22,811 nt of DNA, taken from positions 1 to 22,811 of IMG/VR virus record IMGVR_UViG_3300035701_007033. One strand, written 5' to 3'. The translations under genes were made by a program, and so were the position numbers. The stretch comes from a virus. The notes under the pieces are model-generated. The model was not told where the DNA came from. It saw only the letters and a list, made by a program, of their open reading frames with translations, and did no database searches. This document shows positions 14,368 through 20,599 of this stretch, piece after piece; position 1 is the stretch's first letter, and every line of letters starts with the position of its first letter.

Positions 14368-14547
14368 AGTCTTCACGTCCTTCCGATACTTCCCCTTCAC
14401 CGCTGCCCAAGCCACCTTCGCTGCCCGCTCCTCCTCACCATATTGCTCCAGCGCGGAGTTGAAGACCGAGCGGTAGATCTCCTGGGCGTGCCGAGGTAGA
14501 AGACCGCGTAGATTCTCCGGCAGATCTGTTATAGAAGCATAGGGCAT
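14056..14547 (-). CDS. ChaB-domain protein with internal tag
   Basis: A 163-residue protein. Residues 1-62 match the ChaB family closely: MPYASITDLPENLRGLLPRH, then AQEIYRSVFNSALEQYGEEE, then AAKVAWAAVKGKY. ChaB is a small helical domain found in bacteria, phages and baculoviruses, with no settled biochemical role. After GQWVQKF comes a glycine-rich spacer and a copy of the module (KPVKWITVAGKRVPI, residues 85-99), then a helical tail ending VSPRREGLI. ATG 14547 has AGGAGG in the last codons of the upstream minor head gene. Here the module is in the middle, between two helical regions, unlike its N-terminal position in neighbours. The family call is strong; the function is unknown. Confidence 0.88.
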   Translation of the reverse strand: MPYASITDLPENLRGLLPRHAQEIYRSVFNSALEQYGEEERAAKVAWAAVKGKYRKDVKTGQWVQKFMAVSKGGLVKVSSQGGKKPVKWITVAGKRVPITIPQGGQEGENAISIKQVEDAIYDQIPLLRNPTTQKQAIQTISRLMEELEQRERLVSPRREGLI

Positions 14548-14554
14548 AGTTCAT

Positions 14555-15436
14555 TCAACCTCCTTTCACAATGTCCAACCGGCACCGACAGTTGCTCAAA
14601 CATTGCGTATCCCCCCGCCCGGGTACTGTAGGTAAGGTCGCTCGGGTATAAGGACTCCTCGCCGCAATCTCCACACAGTCCTGGCAGTGCTCCGCCGGGG
14701 GATAGACCCGCCAGTAGATCGAATCCTTAGCCCCTACATTTCCCAGGAGGCCCCAGTAGAAAAGTGGCCGAAGGGCTTGAGTATAGAGGTTAGCCCGCCA
14801 ATTAGCATAGGTCCCAAAAGCTTCTCCGGTTTCCTTTCGGCGCTGGAGTTCGGCGAGGAACCCGTCGAGGAAGTCCAGCTCCTCGTCGATTTCATCGTAG
14901 ATGGTCGCACCCTCGCGGGGTGTAAGCTTGACCGCCCGAGTTAGGTCGGTAGCCGGCAAGGGCTGTGTGGGAACCAACCGAGCCTGCGCCTCAGCTGCAA
15001 GCCTCCCTAGTCGGTAAACTGTCGGGTAAACTGCCCGAACTAGACTCCGAGCCTGCCGTTGGAGCTGCGGGAAGTCAATAGTCCCCGTTTCATAGCTACT
15101 AACGAGTCCTCGGAGCCGGGTACCGAAGTCAGCCTGGACTTCGAGCATTAGGGCCTCGGGAACGAGCCCTACCTGCCAGGAATAGACCAACTCGCTGACT
15201 GCCCGCCGCATCCGCTGCCGACCGATAGTCCCCTTGGGACCTCGACCTGGCCGACGGAGAATCTCCTCCAAGCCACGAAGGAGTTCCACCTCCATCTGTA
15301 GCCGGAAGGTCTGGCGAGCCTTGTCCGGGAGGAAGGTCGGGGCGTATTCGTCGGCGGTTAGGGCAGCGTCGCGGCGGAGCTTGGCGCGGACACGGTCCAA
15401 CTCGGCGGCGGAGATTTTACGAAGGAGGCGGTTCAC
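14555..15436 (-). CDS. Minor head protein, SPP1 gp7/MuF type
   Basis: A 293-residue protein with a long helical body and a C-terminal metal-binding motif: EHCQDC (His250, Cys251, Cys254), then TLPTVPGRGDTQCLSNCRCRL (Cys279, 283, 285). This spacing and the ending C-x-x-x-C-R-C-x-L are the hallmark of phage head-morphogenesis proteins that bind the portal and act in DNA ejection or head assembly. The GTG at 15436 was chosen because GGAGGG lies just upstream; the ATG at 15484 lies further inside the metallopeptidase gene with no RBS. It overlaps that gene by 20 bases. It has no copy of the shared module although its neighbours do. Confidence 0.9.
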   Translation of the reverse strand: MNRLLRKISAAELDRVRAKLRRDAALTADEYAPTFLPDKARQTFRLQMEVELLRGLEEILRRPGRGPKGTIGRQRMRRAVSELVYSWQVGLVPEALMLEVQADFGTRLRGLVSSYETGTIDFPQLQRQARSLVRAVYPTVYRLGRLAAEAQARLVPTQPLPATDLTRAVKLTPREGATIYDEIDEELDFLDGFLAELQRRKETGEAFGTYANWRANLYTQALRPLFYWGLLGNVGAKDSIYWRVYPPAEHCQDCVEIAARSPYTRATLPTVPGRGDTQCLSNCRCRLDIVKGG

Positions 15437-16250
15437 CTTCCCTCCTTCGGGGCTTCTGTAGAGTCTCTTCCCAGTGAGGTCCATAGAGGATTCGGCGGAT
15501 GAGTTTAGCGGGCATCTCCGGTAGAGATATACTAGGTTGGAGCCATTCTGGCCCCGACAACTCCCTCACCTTGTCTGAGAATCCCCGCTTGGACATATCC
15601 TCGTAGAACTCGTCCGCCAGCCGCACCGCTTGTTCCTCGTCTCCTCCAGAGTCCTTCAATAGCACCTCGACCAATGCCATTAGTTCATTACTATATGCTC
15701 CGCCATGAAGACCAGCCGTAATTCCCGCAACCGACAACCACTCCGGGTGGGTGTCTGCCAAGAATCGCCGAGTAAGAAACTCCGTGAAAGCCTCTACTTC
15801 AGATTTCTTGTACCGCTCCCTTATCTCCCTCCCGGCGTCAGATGCATGGATTAGCTCATGGGTCACCGCATAGAAACTAGCAGCAGTGGCTTGCCTGGGG
15901 GTCCAATCTAGCCACCCACGCGGGCCCGTGACTAGAATTTCATTCCGATCTGCGAAATACATACCCCTTCTTGGTACGCTCTCTACAAGTATCCCCAGGT
16001 CCAAAGCCTTTTCGTGGAAGCTCTTCCGGTCGTCCAAGTACCAAACTCCAGGAACGAATCTCATGCCGAAGGTTCTACTTACGGTCTCATAGAGACTTTG
16101 CACTGTCTCAACCAAATCTGGCCTATCTGACCGGACTGGCATGTCGCTATTCAGTACCGAAGCCCCTCTTTTGCGTCCCTTAGGCGCAGTAACCGGTACC
16201 CGCTTACCCCTGACCGTCACCCACCGAATTGGCTTCTCCCCTTGAGCCAC
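15417..16250 (-). CDS. Tagged zincin-like metallopeptidase
   Basis: A 277-residue protein starting at GTG 16250 in a TAGTG overlap. Residues 6-20 are a copy of the module (KPIRWVTVRGKRVPV). The central part holds YAVTHELIHASDAG with the HExxH zinc-binding motif (His131, Glu132, His135); KSEVEAFTEFLTRRFL follows, where Glu151 or Glu153 could be the third zinc ligand. This is the layout of a zincin metallopeptidase. Phage zincins of this sort are known in head regions and are thought to act in or on the host after ejection; that is general knowledge rather than proof here. Substrate unknown. The C-terminal residues are Pro- and Arg-rich (KPRRREGEPPPS). Confidence 0.88.
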   Translation of the reverse strand: MAQGEKPIRWVTVRGKRVPVTAPKGRKRGASVLNSDMPVRSDRPDLVETVQSLYETVSRTFGMRFVPGVWYLDDRKSFHEKALDLGILVESVPRRGMYFADRNEILVTGPRGWLDWTPRQATAASFYAVTHELIHASDAGREIRERYKKSEVEAFTEFLTRRFLADTHPEWLSVAGITAGLHGGAYSNELMALVEVLLKDSGGDEEQAVRLADEFYEDMSKRGFSDKVRELSGPEWLQPSISLPEMPAKLIRRILYGPHWEETLQKPRRREGEPPPS

Positions 16251-16453
16251 TAGACCACATCTCCTCCCACCAGACCCCTATGGAAGGACTGCACGTCCTT
16301 CGGTAGGCCGTCTACCAAAGTCTCGTACCGCCGCTCCAGCTCCCGCTTCCGCCCCTCATCCTCGGTGCTACAGTACTCAACCCGCAACCGAGCTAGCTGT
16401 GCCAGAATGGGATGGAGCGACTTATTGCCTTTTCGAATTGTTACCATTCGCAT
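16250..16453 (-). CDS. Small helical protein, possibly with a degenerate tag
   Basis: A 67-residue protein starting at ATG 16453 in a TGATG overlap (an in-frame GTG lies one codon earlier). The body is a charged helix (ILAQLARLRVEYCS, RKRELERRYETLVDGL) ending near VQSFHRGLVGGDVV. The opening MRMVTIRKGNKSLHPI can be aligned with the shared module (R-W-V-T-V-x-G-K-R-V-P-I) if Trp is replaced by Met and a few residues are inserted. It lies between two tagged genes. No family recognised. Confidence 0.65.
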   Translation of the reverse strand: MRMVTIRKGNKSLHPILAQLARLRVEYCSTEDEGRKRELERRYETLVDGLPKDVQSFHRGLVGGDVV

Positions 16454-17223
16454 CACTCACCACGTACCTCTCTATCGTACTTGCGGTCCCGTATTAGATC
16501 CCCCATTGGAACTACTTGTGTACTACCCACAACCCCCGACCCACCAGTTTCCGTGATGCCAGTTTCCGCTATGGATCTGATGCGGGCTAGCTTGTTAGGA
16601 ACATCCACTTCGATTACCCGGTATCCCCGGTTGATCTGACCTCGCACTGCCTTCCACCCCACCCCAGCACCCACGGGAAATTTCTTGGGGTCGGCATTGA
16701 TGCAGGCCTGTAACTGCACCATGCGATACTCCTGGTTCGGAAGCAAGTGGCGCTTCTTCTGATAGGACGCAAACTCAGCCCTCCAGCGCCCTGGCATAGC
16801 ATCAGGTTCGGCTACAACTGGTTTAGCACGTCCTGCTTGAGGATCCAAAGTGACTTCATAAGTGCCGGGTTCGTCCATATTCAAATATTCCTTATCTAAC
16901 CATTCGATTGCCTGAGCCAAGGTTTGGTCTGTACGCACCTGGGTACGAATGCGCGAAGACCAGTCCTTACCCTTCTCATCTTTGCCCCTAAGTGTGTAGT
17001 TCCAAGCACCTGACGCAGAGGTATCTGGGGTAAGATAGATATCGGCTTCAGCACCGGTGTCCTTGCGCTGCAGCCTGCCTATACGAGCTGACTTGCGACC
17101 GGCCAAAAAGTCGCCTACCGTAGCGGAGGTCTGGACACGGGCCTGAGGCGCAGTGATGGGAACCCGCTTCCCTCCCTTCCCTCCAACCGTTACCCACCGA
17201 ATTGGCCGGTCCTGCTTATTCAC
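16453..17223 (-). CDS. Tagged protein of unknown function
   Basis: A 256-residue protein starting with GTG 17223, which overlaps the end of the zinc-ribbon gene by eight bases. Residues 6-23 are the module, here with a three-residue Gly-Gly-Lys insertion (RWVTVGGKGGKRVPI). The remainder has a mixed strand-helix pattern: IGRLQRKDTGAEADIYLT, an antiparallel-looking AWNYTLRGKD stretch, a helix LAQAIEWLDKEYL, and a beta-rich C-terminus (YRVIEVDVPNKLARIRSI). No enzymatic motif could be recognised. The context, portal on one side and metallopeptidase on the other, marks it as a head-module accessory protein. Confidence 0.75.
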   Translation of the reverse strand: MNKQDRPIRWVTVGGKGGKRVPITAPQARVQTSATVGDFLAGRKSARIGRLQRKDTGAEADIYLTPDTSASGAWNYTLRGKDEKGKDWSSRIRTQVRTDQTLAQAIEWLDKEYLNMDEPGTYEVTLDPQAGRAKPVVAEPDAMPGRWRAEFASYQKKRHLLPNQEYRMVQLQACINADPKKFPVGAGVGWKAVRGQINRGYRVIEVDVPNKLARIRSIAETGITETGGSGVVGSTQVVPMGDLIRDRKYDREVRGE

Positions 17224-17416
17224 TCACTCTCTCCAGTGCCTTCTTAGCACATCGCTGACAGATAGTGTAGCCCTCAGGCAGGTTAAAACCCATCGTCCAA
17301 GCCCCGCCTATAGTCCTCTTCCCACACTGATAACAGGGTTTGCCCCCAGGTGGAGACACAGGTACTCGCTTACCCTTGACCGTAACCCATCGAATTGGTT
17401 TACCTTGTTCACTCAT
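17216..17416 (-). CDS. Tagged zinc-ribbon protein
   Basis: A 66-residue protein. ATG 17416 overlaps the portal stop (portal ends AATGAGTGA), so the longer frame starting at 17446 inside the portal gene was rejected. It consists of almost nothing but the module (KPIRWVTVKGKRVPV, 6-20) and a zinc ribbon: CYQC (Cys28, Cys31) and CQRC (Cys53, Cys56). This minimal build shows that the module is a self-contained unit joined to small folded domains. The ribbon could bind nucleic acid or protein. Confidence 0.8.
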   Translation of the reverse strand: MSEQGKPIRWVTVKGKRVPVSPPGGKPCYQCGKRTIGGAWTMGFNLPEGYTICQRCAKKALERVSE

Positions 17417-19376
17417 TACCCAACTCCTCATCCAACGTCTCCGCAATCTTCCGCCGCAACTCTGCTGCCCAGTCCAGTACTGCCCGGAGGAAGTCGTCTT
17501 GCTCCGGTTCGCTGCCCGCGGCTTTGCGGAGGTTGTAGGCTAGAATGTCCACCTTCCGCTGCGCTGCCTCGACATTCCCCACGTCGAGTTCGCGTTGAAT
17601 CTCAGCCTGCCGGCGCCGCCAGTAGGTTTGGGCCTTGGCTAAGTTGCCACCGGTACCTTCCAGGGATTTCTCAGCTGACTTTGGAGTGGTCCCCCCTCCA
17701 GCAACCCCACCCGGTTTTTGTTGCTCGGCGAAGGGGTTACCGATCTCCGCGTAGATAGGTTTCGCCTCTTCTTCACCCAGGCCGACAAAAGTGTCGAAGG
17801 CAGTAGTAGGGGTCTCGCCACCCTCGTTCCCCATGCCACCTTCCTCTGGTCCCTGCGACTGCTCCCGCTTGTACTGGGCAAAGCGGTCTACTGGAACAAA
17901 TCCCATGCCAGAGGAGACAGTTGCAACATCTCCCCCTTCGATAGGGGGTAGCCCCCGTTTGGCGCGGCGGTCGTCGATAGTGATGACTCCTCGCGTCATG
18001 TCCCCCCAGTCGATGTTGGCATCTTGCTGGGGATCTACGGCTCCTTCCATCCCCTTCCAAGCAAACTTGATGTCTCGGTAGAATTCCTTCTTCACCAACT
18101 CGGCATTGAAGTAGGCAGCAACTAGAGAAGCCACCGACCGGATGCCCCGAGACTGGGTAAGCTCCGCCTGCTTCTCGGCGGTCGTCCGATGGAAGTCTAG
18201 AACTACCCCAATATCCTGGGGTGAGAGGCCAAAGACCATACAGATGATGGCAATGCAGCGCCGGTCCCACTCCTTCCACTGGACATCAGCAGGGAGGATG
18301 GTCTTGAGTTGCTTCACGTCGAACTCGCCTATCGGGAGGTTGACGAACATCGTCTGAAAGTGCTCGCCCATAGAGCGGGAGCGCCACTGAGCCTGGACCT
18401 GCTGGCGCTGGGCTTCGGAGACGTTTCCTAGATTGAGGATAGTCGGCGGGGTGTCGTACTTCCGCATTAGGTCGATATTGAACCGGTCGCCCTCTAGTTG
18501 GGAACCGACGATGTACCGGATGACTTCCACTGGCGACATCCCATAACCGTCCTTCTGGGGATTCGCCATAATGTAGATGAGGTCATTGTTAGTGAACTTA
18601 CCATCGGGAACCGGCCTCCCCTCTAGCCACCATTCGTAAGCTGGGTCGGGTGGCTGGGGAGTAGAGCGGTCCGGGTTGATCCAACGCCGAACCTCCTCTC
18701 CAGGAAGATCGTAAAGTTCTACCACTTTCTCCGAACCGCGTGCTCGACCCTTGACGACAGCCCCAGCGTCATACACCAGCACATCTGTGATTACCCGCTT
18801 CATTAGAGCCCGCCAGGAGAGTTCGGAGTCGTTATTGGGCTGCTCCAGGAGCTTTCTTACCTCGGCGCAATGCCCGGCAGTGGATTGGTCCACTAGGCGG
18901 CTATAGATATCGAAGAGGGTAATGGCCTGCTTCCGGGCACGTTCGCGGCCCAGGTCGTCTTGCGGGTTGCCCAGCTTCGCTAAGTCTTTGCGGATGCGGT
19001 CTTGCCAGGCAGGAGGAATCTGGTGGCTTTCGAACTCCGCAACGATGCCGAAGGGGTTTAGTGAGACTAGGGTGAACTCCCGCCAGCGAGTCAATTCCGT
19101 CTTGATGAAGTCGGTGTCGGGAACCACCGACCAGTCCGCAATGGCTACGAACTCCCGGACGGTACGGATAACCGACCACAGGACCGGTGCAGCATTCCCC
19201 AGCCGGTTCAGCAAGTCAGAACCAATAGGGGTGCCCCGGTAGGGAGGACGGCTAGGAGTCGCACCTTGTAAGACGGAGGACAAGGAGACACCCGGGCGAG
19301 GTTCCGCCTTGGGTCGAACCGAGGTGGTCGCGAAGGCCGCTTTTTGGAGTTGTTGCCAGAGTCTAATCCTTACCAC
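17409..19376 (-). CDS. Phage portal protein
   Basis: A 655-residue protein from GTG 19376, overlapping the upstream tagged gene by 14 bases. The longer frame to 19577 has no RBS and lies inside that gene. The N-terminal half has VIRTVREFVAIADWSVVPD and the middle NDLIYIMANPQKDGYGMSPVEV, where the G-x-S-P turn is typical of HK97/SPP1-type portals. LNLGNVSEAQRQQVQAQW and the wing/stem-like ASLVAAYFNAELVKKEF follow. It ends in a helical tail (YWRRRQAEIQRELDVG, AELRRKIAETLDEE). Portals form the dodecameric ring at one capsid vertex through which DNA is packaged and released. Its position between terminase and protease fits. The start codon is the least certain part, since no strong RBS is seen. 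Confidence 0.9.
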   Translation of the reverse strand: MVRIRLWQQLQKAAFATTSVRPKAEPRPGVSLSSVLQGATPSRPPYRGTPIGSDLLNRLGNAAPVLWSVIRTVREFVAIADWSVVPDTDFIKTELTRWREFTLVSLNPFGIVAEFESHQIPPAWQDRIRKDLAKLGNPQDDLGRERARKQAITLFDIYSRLVDQSTAGHCAEVRKLLEQPNNDSELSWRALMKRVITDVLVYDAGAVVKGRARGSEKVVELYDLPGEEVRRWINPDRSTPQPPDPAYEWWLEGRPVPDGKFTNNDLIYIMANPQKDGYGMSPVEVIRYIVGSQLEGDRFNIDLMRKYDTPPTILNLGNVSEAQRQQVQAQWRSRSMGEHFQTMFVNLPIGEFDVKQLKTILPADVQWKEWDRRCIAIICMVFGLSPQDIGVVLDFHRTTAEKQAELTQSRGIRSVASLVAAYFNAELVKKEFYRDIKFAWKGMEGAVDPQQDANIDWGDMTRGVITIDDRRAKRGLPPIEGGDVATVSSGMGFVPVDRFAQYKREQSQGPEEGGMGNEGGETPTTAFDTFVGLGEEEAKPIYAEIGNPFAEQQKPGGVAGGGTTPKSAEKSLEGTGGNLAKAQTYWRRRQAEIQRELDVGNVEAAQRKVDILAYNLRKAAGSEPEQDDFLRAVLDWAAELRRKIAETLDEELGNE

Positions 19377-20043
19377 CCCTGCGGGGCATGATGGGAATCC
19401 GTCGGCTCTCGACCGTGACCCAACGTGAGGGTTTCTGTTGCTTCGACAACTTGGTGAATTCGCGAGTAGGCTTAGGTCCTTGGCCTTCGTAATACTCAAT
19501 CCACCTTCGTAGCAATTGCAACTGCACTGACGACGGTGATTCCAGAACCTCTGAAACCAATACCTTGTCAGACTCACTGTGGCGATAATCTACGCTATAC
19601 TCCCGAGCCCACTTAGCACTTTCGTCAATCGCAGACCACTGCTCCGGGGTGGGCAGACCCCGAAACTCCGCAGCAACCTGACCACGCCCGCCACTCGCAA
19701 ATCGCACGGCACCCGTATGGCTCTGGAAATCGAGCACCGCCTGCAATGCGAGATCCAAGAATTCTTCTTCACCCTCGACGAACTCCGGGTCGTAGAGGAT
19801 TGCTATTTTTGCGTGCTGCCCGCTCCAATCCCCTTGATCTCCGAAGTCTAGCATGCGACCGTCCGGGAGTATAAACCCGCACTTGCGGGGATCATCAGTA
19901 ACGCCAAATTCTTTTACGGCACGGTCAATCAGGGCCTGGTCGTGGGTTGGGACCCTACGGTCCTTCGGTGCCACAATGGGGACCCGCCTACCCTTCACTG
20001 TGACCCAGCGGAGGGGCTTGTCCTGCTTCTCCAGACTAGTCAC
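19363..20043 (-). CDS. Double-tagged protein with LPDGRMLDFG domain
   Basis: A 226-residue protein with the shared module at both ends: KPLRWVTVKGRRVPI (residues 9-23) and KPSRWVTVESRRIPI (204-218), the latter nearly at the C-terminus. The middle holds CGFILPDGRMLDFGDQGDWS followed by HAKIAILYD. I recall a similar GFILPDGRMLDF segment in other phage proteins, without a named function. GTG 20043 was chosen: it overlaps the stop of the membrane-protein gene (TAGTG) and has GGAGG nine bases upstream. The longer frame to 20166 reads through that gene in another frame. It directly precedes the portal. Confidence 0.8.
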   Translation of the reverse strand: MTSLEKQDKPLRWVTVKGRRVPIVAPKDRRVPTHDQALIDRAVKEFGVTDDPRKCGFILPDGRMLDFGDQGDWSGQHAKIAILYDPEFVEGEEEFLDLALQAVLDFQSHTGAVRFASGGRGQVAAEFRGLPTPEQWSAIDESAKWAREYSVDYRHSESDKVLVSEVLESPSSVQLQLLRRWIEYYEGQGPKPTREFTKLSKQQKPSRWVTVESRRIPIMPRRGGKD

Positions 20044-20222
20044 TATCTTGCTCCTCCTACTAGAATCGTCAACCCCGCCGCTAGCATGACCACCGCCAGC
20101 ACCACCTCCACCACACCATATTCCCCGTAGCGAAAAAGCCGCCAGAGGTTCTTGGTGAAGAGCCACAGGCCGCCCAGGGTTAGGGCTAGACCGGTGAAAA
20201 GTGCCAGATAACCTTCAGCCAT
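20043..20222 (-). CDS. Small two-helix membrane protein
   Basis: A 59-residue protein, short enough to escape ordinary ORF cut-offs. ATG 20222 overlaps the upstream stop (TAATG) and its TAG overlaps the next GTG (TAGTG). Residues 4-22 (GYLALFTGLALTLGGLWLF) and 40-58 (GVVEVVLAVVMLAAGLTIL) are membrane helices joined by a short polar, basic turn (TKNLWRLFRYGEY). This is holin-like in size and layout, but it lies between head genes rather than in a lysis cassette, so another role such as membrane docking of assembly is as likely. The gene call rests on coupled start and stop and a clear two-helix pattern. Confidence 0.8.
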   Translation of the reverse strand: MAEGYLALFTGLALTLGGLWLFTKNLWRLFRYGEYGVVEVVLAVVMLAAGLTILVGGAR

Positions 20223-20599
20223 TAGAGTTCCTCCACTATCGCGTCATGCAACTCTGCCACCTTCGACTCACCTAGAATCTGCTTCAGGCGATTGAAGAAA
20301 GCGTGGGCCAACTGGCCGCGTTGCTCCGGCGTGGCCTTGGCACCCAGACGCGTACCGGCAGTTAACCAAGCACTGACGATTTCGCTTACTAGTTGAGAGT
20401 GCGGAGTGCTGGGATGCACCTTCGGGTAAGTGGCAAAAGCGTGCTCCACAGCTTCGTCTACCGTAGAACTACCCACCATGGCAGCAGATGCGACTTGCGG
20501 TGGCCCCACGTAACGCCGGGAACGACCGGTGGGGGCTGTAATAGGCACTCGCTTGCCTTGGACCGTAATCCAACGCGTGGGCTGGTTTTGCTTGCGTAT
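20222..20599 (-). CDS. Tagged protein with apparent AUA start
   Basis: A 125-residue protein. Its module copy (PTRWITVQGKRVPI, residues 7-20) is complete only if translation begins at ATA 20599, which sits in a TAATA junction with the terminase stop and seven bases after AGGAG. The next usable start, GTG 20548, lies within the module and would destroy it. From ATA the chain begins M-R-K-Q-N-Q-P, closely matching the starts of other tagged proteins (M-N-K-Q-D-R-P). The rest is helical (LVSEIVSAWLTAG, LAHAFFNRLKQILG, HDAIVEEL). No family recognised. A sequencing error in place of ATG is possible. Confidence 0.7.
   Translation of the reverse strand: MRKQNQPTRWITVQGKRVPITAPTGRSRRYVGPPQVASAAMVGSSTVDEAVEHAFATYPKVHPSTPHSQLVSEIVSAWLTAGTRLGAKATPEQRGQLAHAFFNRLKQILGESKVAELHDAIVEEL

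Larger units (their letters stand above)
10690..20581 (-). repeat. Ten copies of a protein-coding module (W-V-T-V-x-G-K-R-V-P-I)
   Basis: Copies encoding the 15-residue module lie at 20540-20581, 19975-20019, 19390-19434, 17357-17401, 17155-17208, 16191-16235, 14251-14295, 13936-13980, 13358-13402 and 10690-10719 (the last truncated after T-V-G). Copies in the zinc-ribbon and low-GC genes match at 33 of 38 bases in the core, while others differ in codon choice but keep the protein, showing both recent sharing and selection. Two further degenerate copies are possible (16453 and 13698). Confidence 0.93.

Noticed and set aside
17153-17758. A 201-codon plus-strand open frame opposite the end of the portal gene
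   Set aside because: It is antisense to well-supported genes, Pro/Ser/Arg-rich with no domain, and reflects codon bias of the minus strand.
12920-19310. Shared K-A-E-P-R-P between the portal N-terminus and the small basic-tailed protein
   Set aside because: Six residues of low-complexity sequence, with no likeness around it; chance is sufficient.
19377-19577. N-terminal extension of the portal frame
   Set aside because: It overlaps the double-tagged gene, is Cys- and Ser-rich with no family likeness, and has no RBS.
20043-20166. N-terminal extension of the double-tagged protein to 20166
   Set aside because: It is the membrane-protein gene read in another frame, Gly-rich and without an RBS; the GTG at 20043 is well placed.
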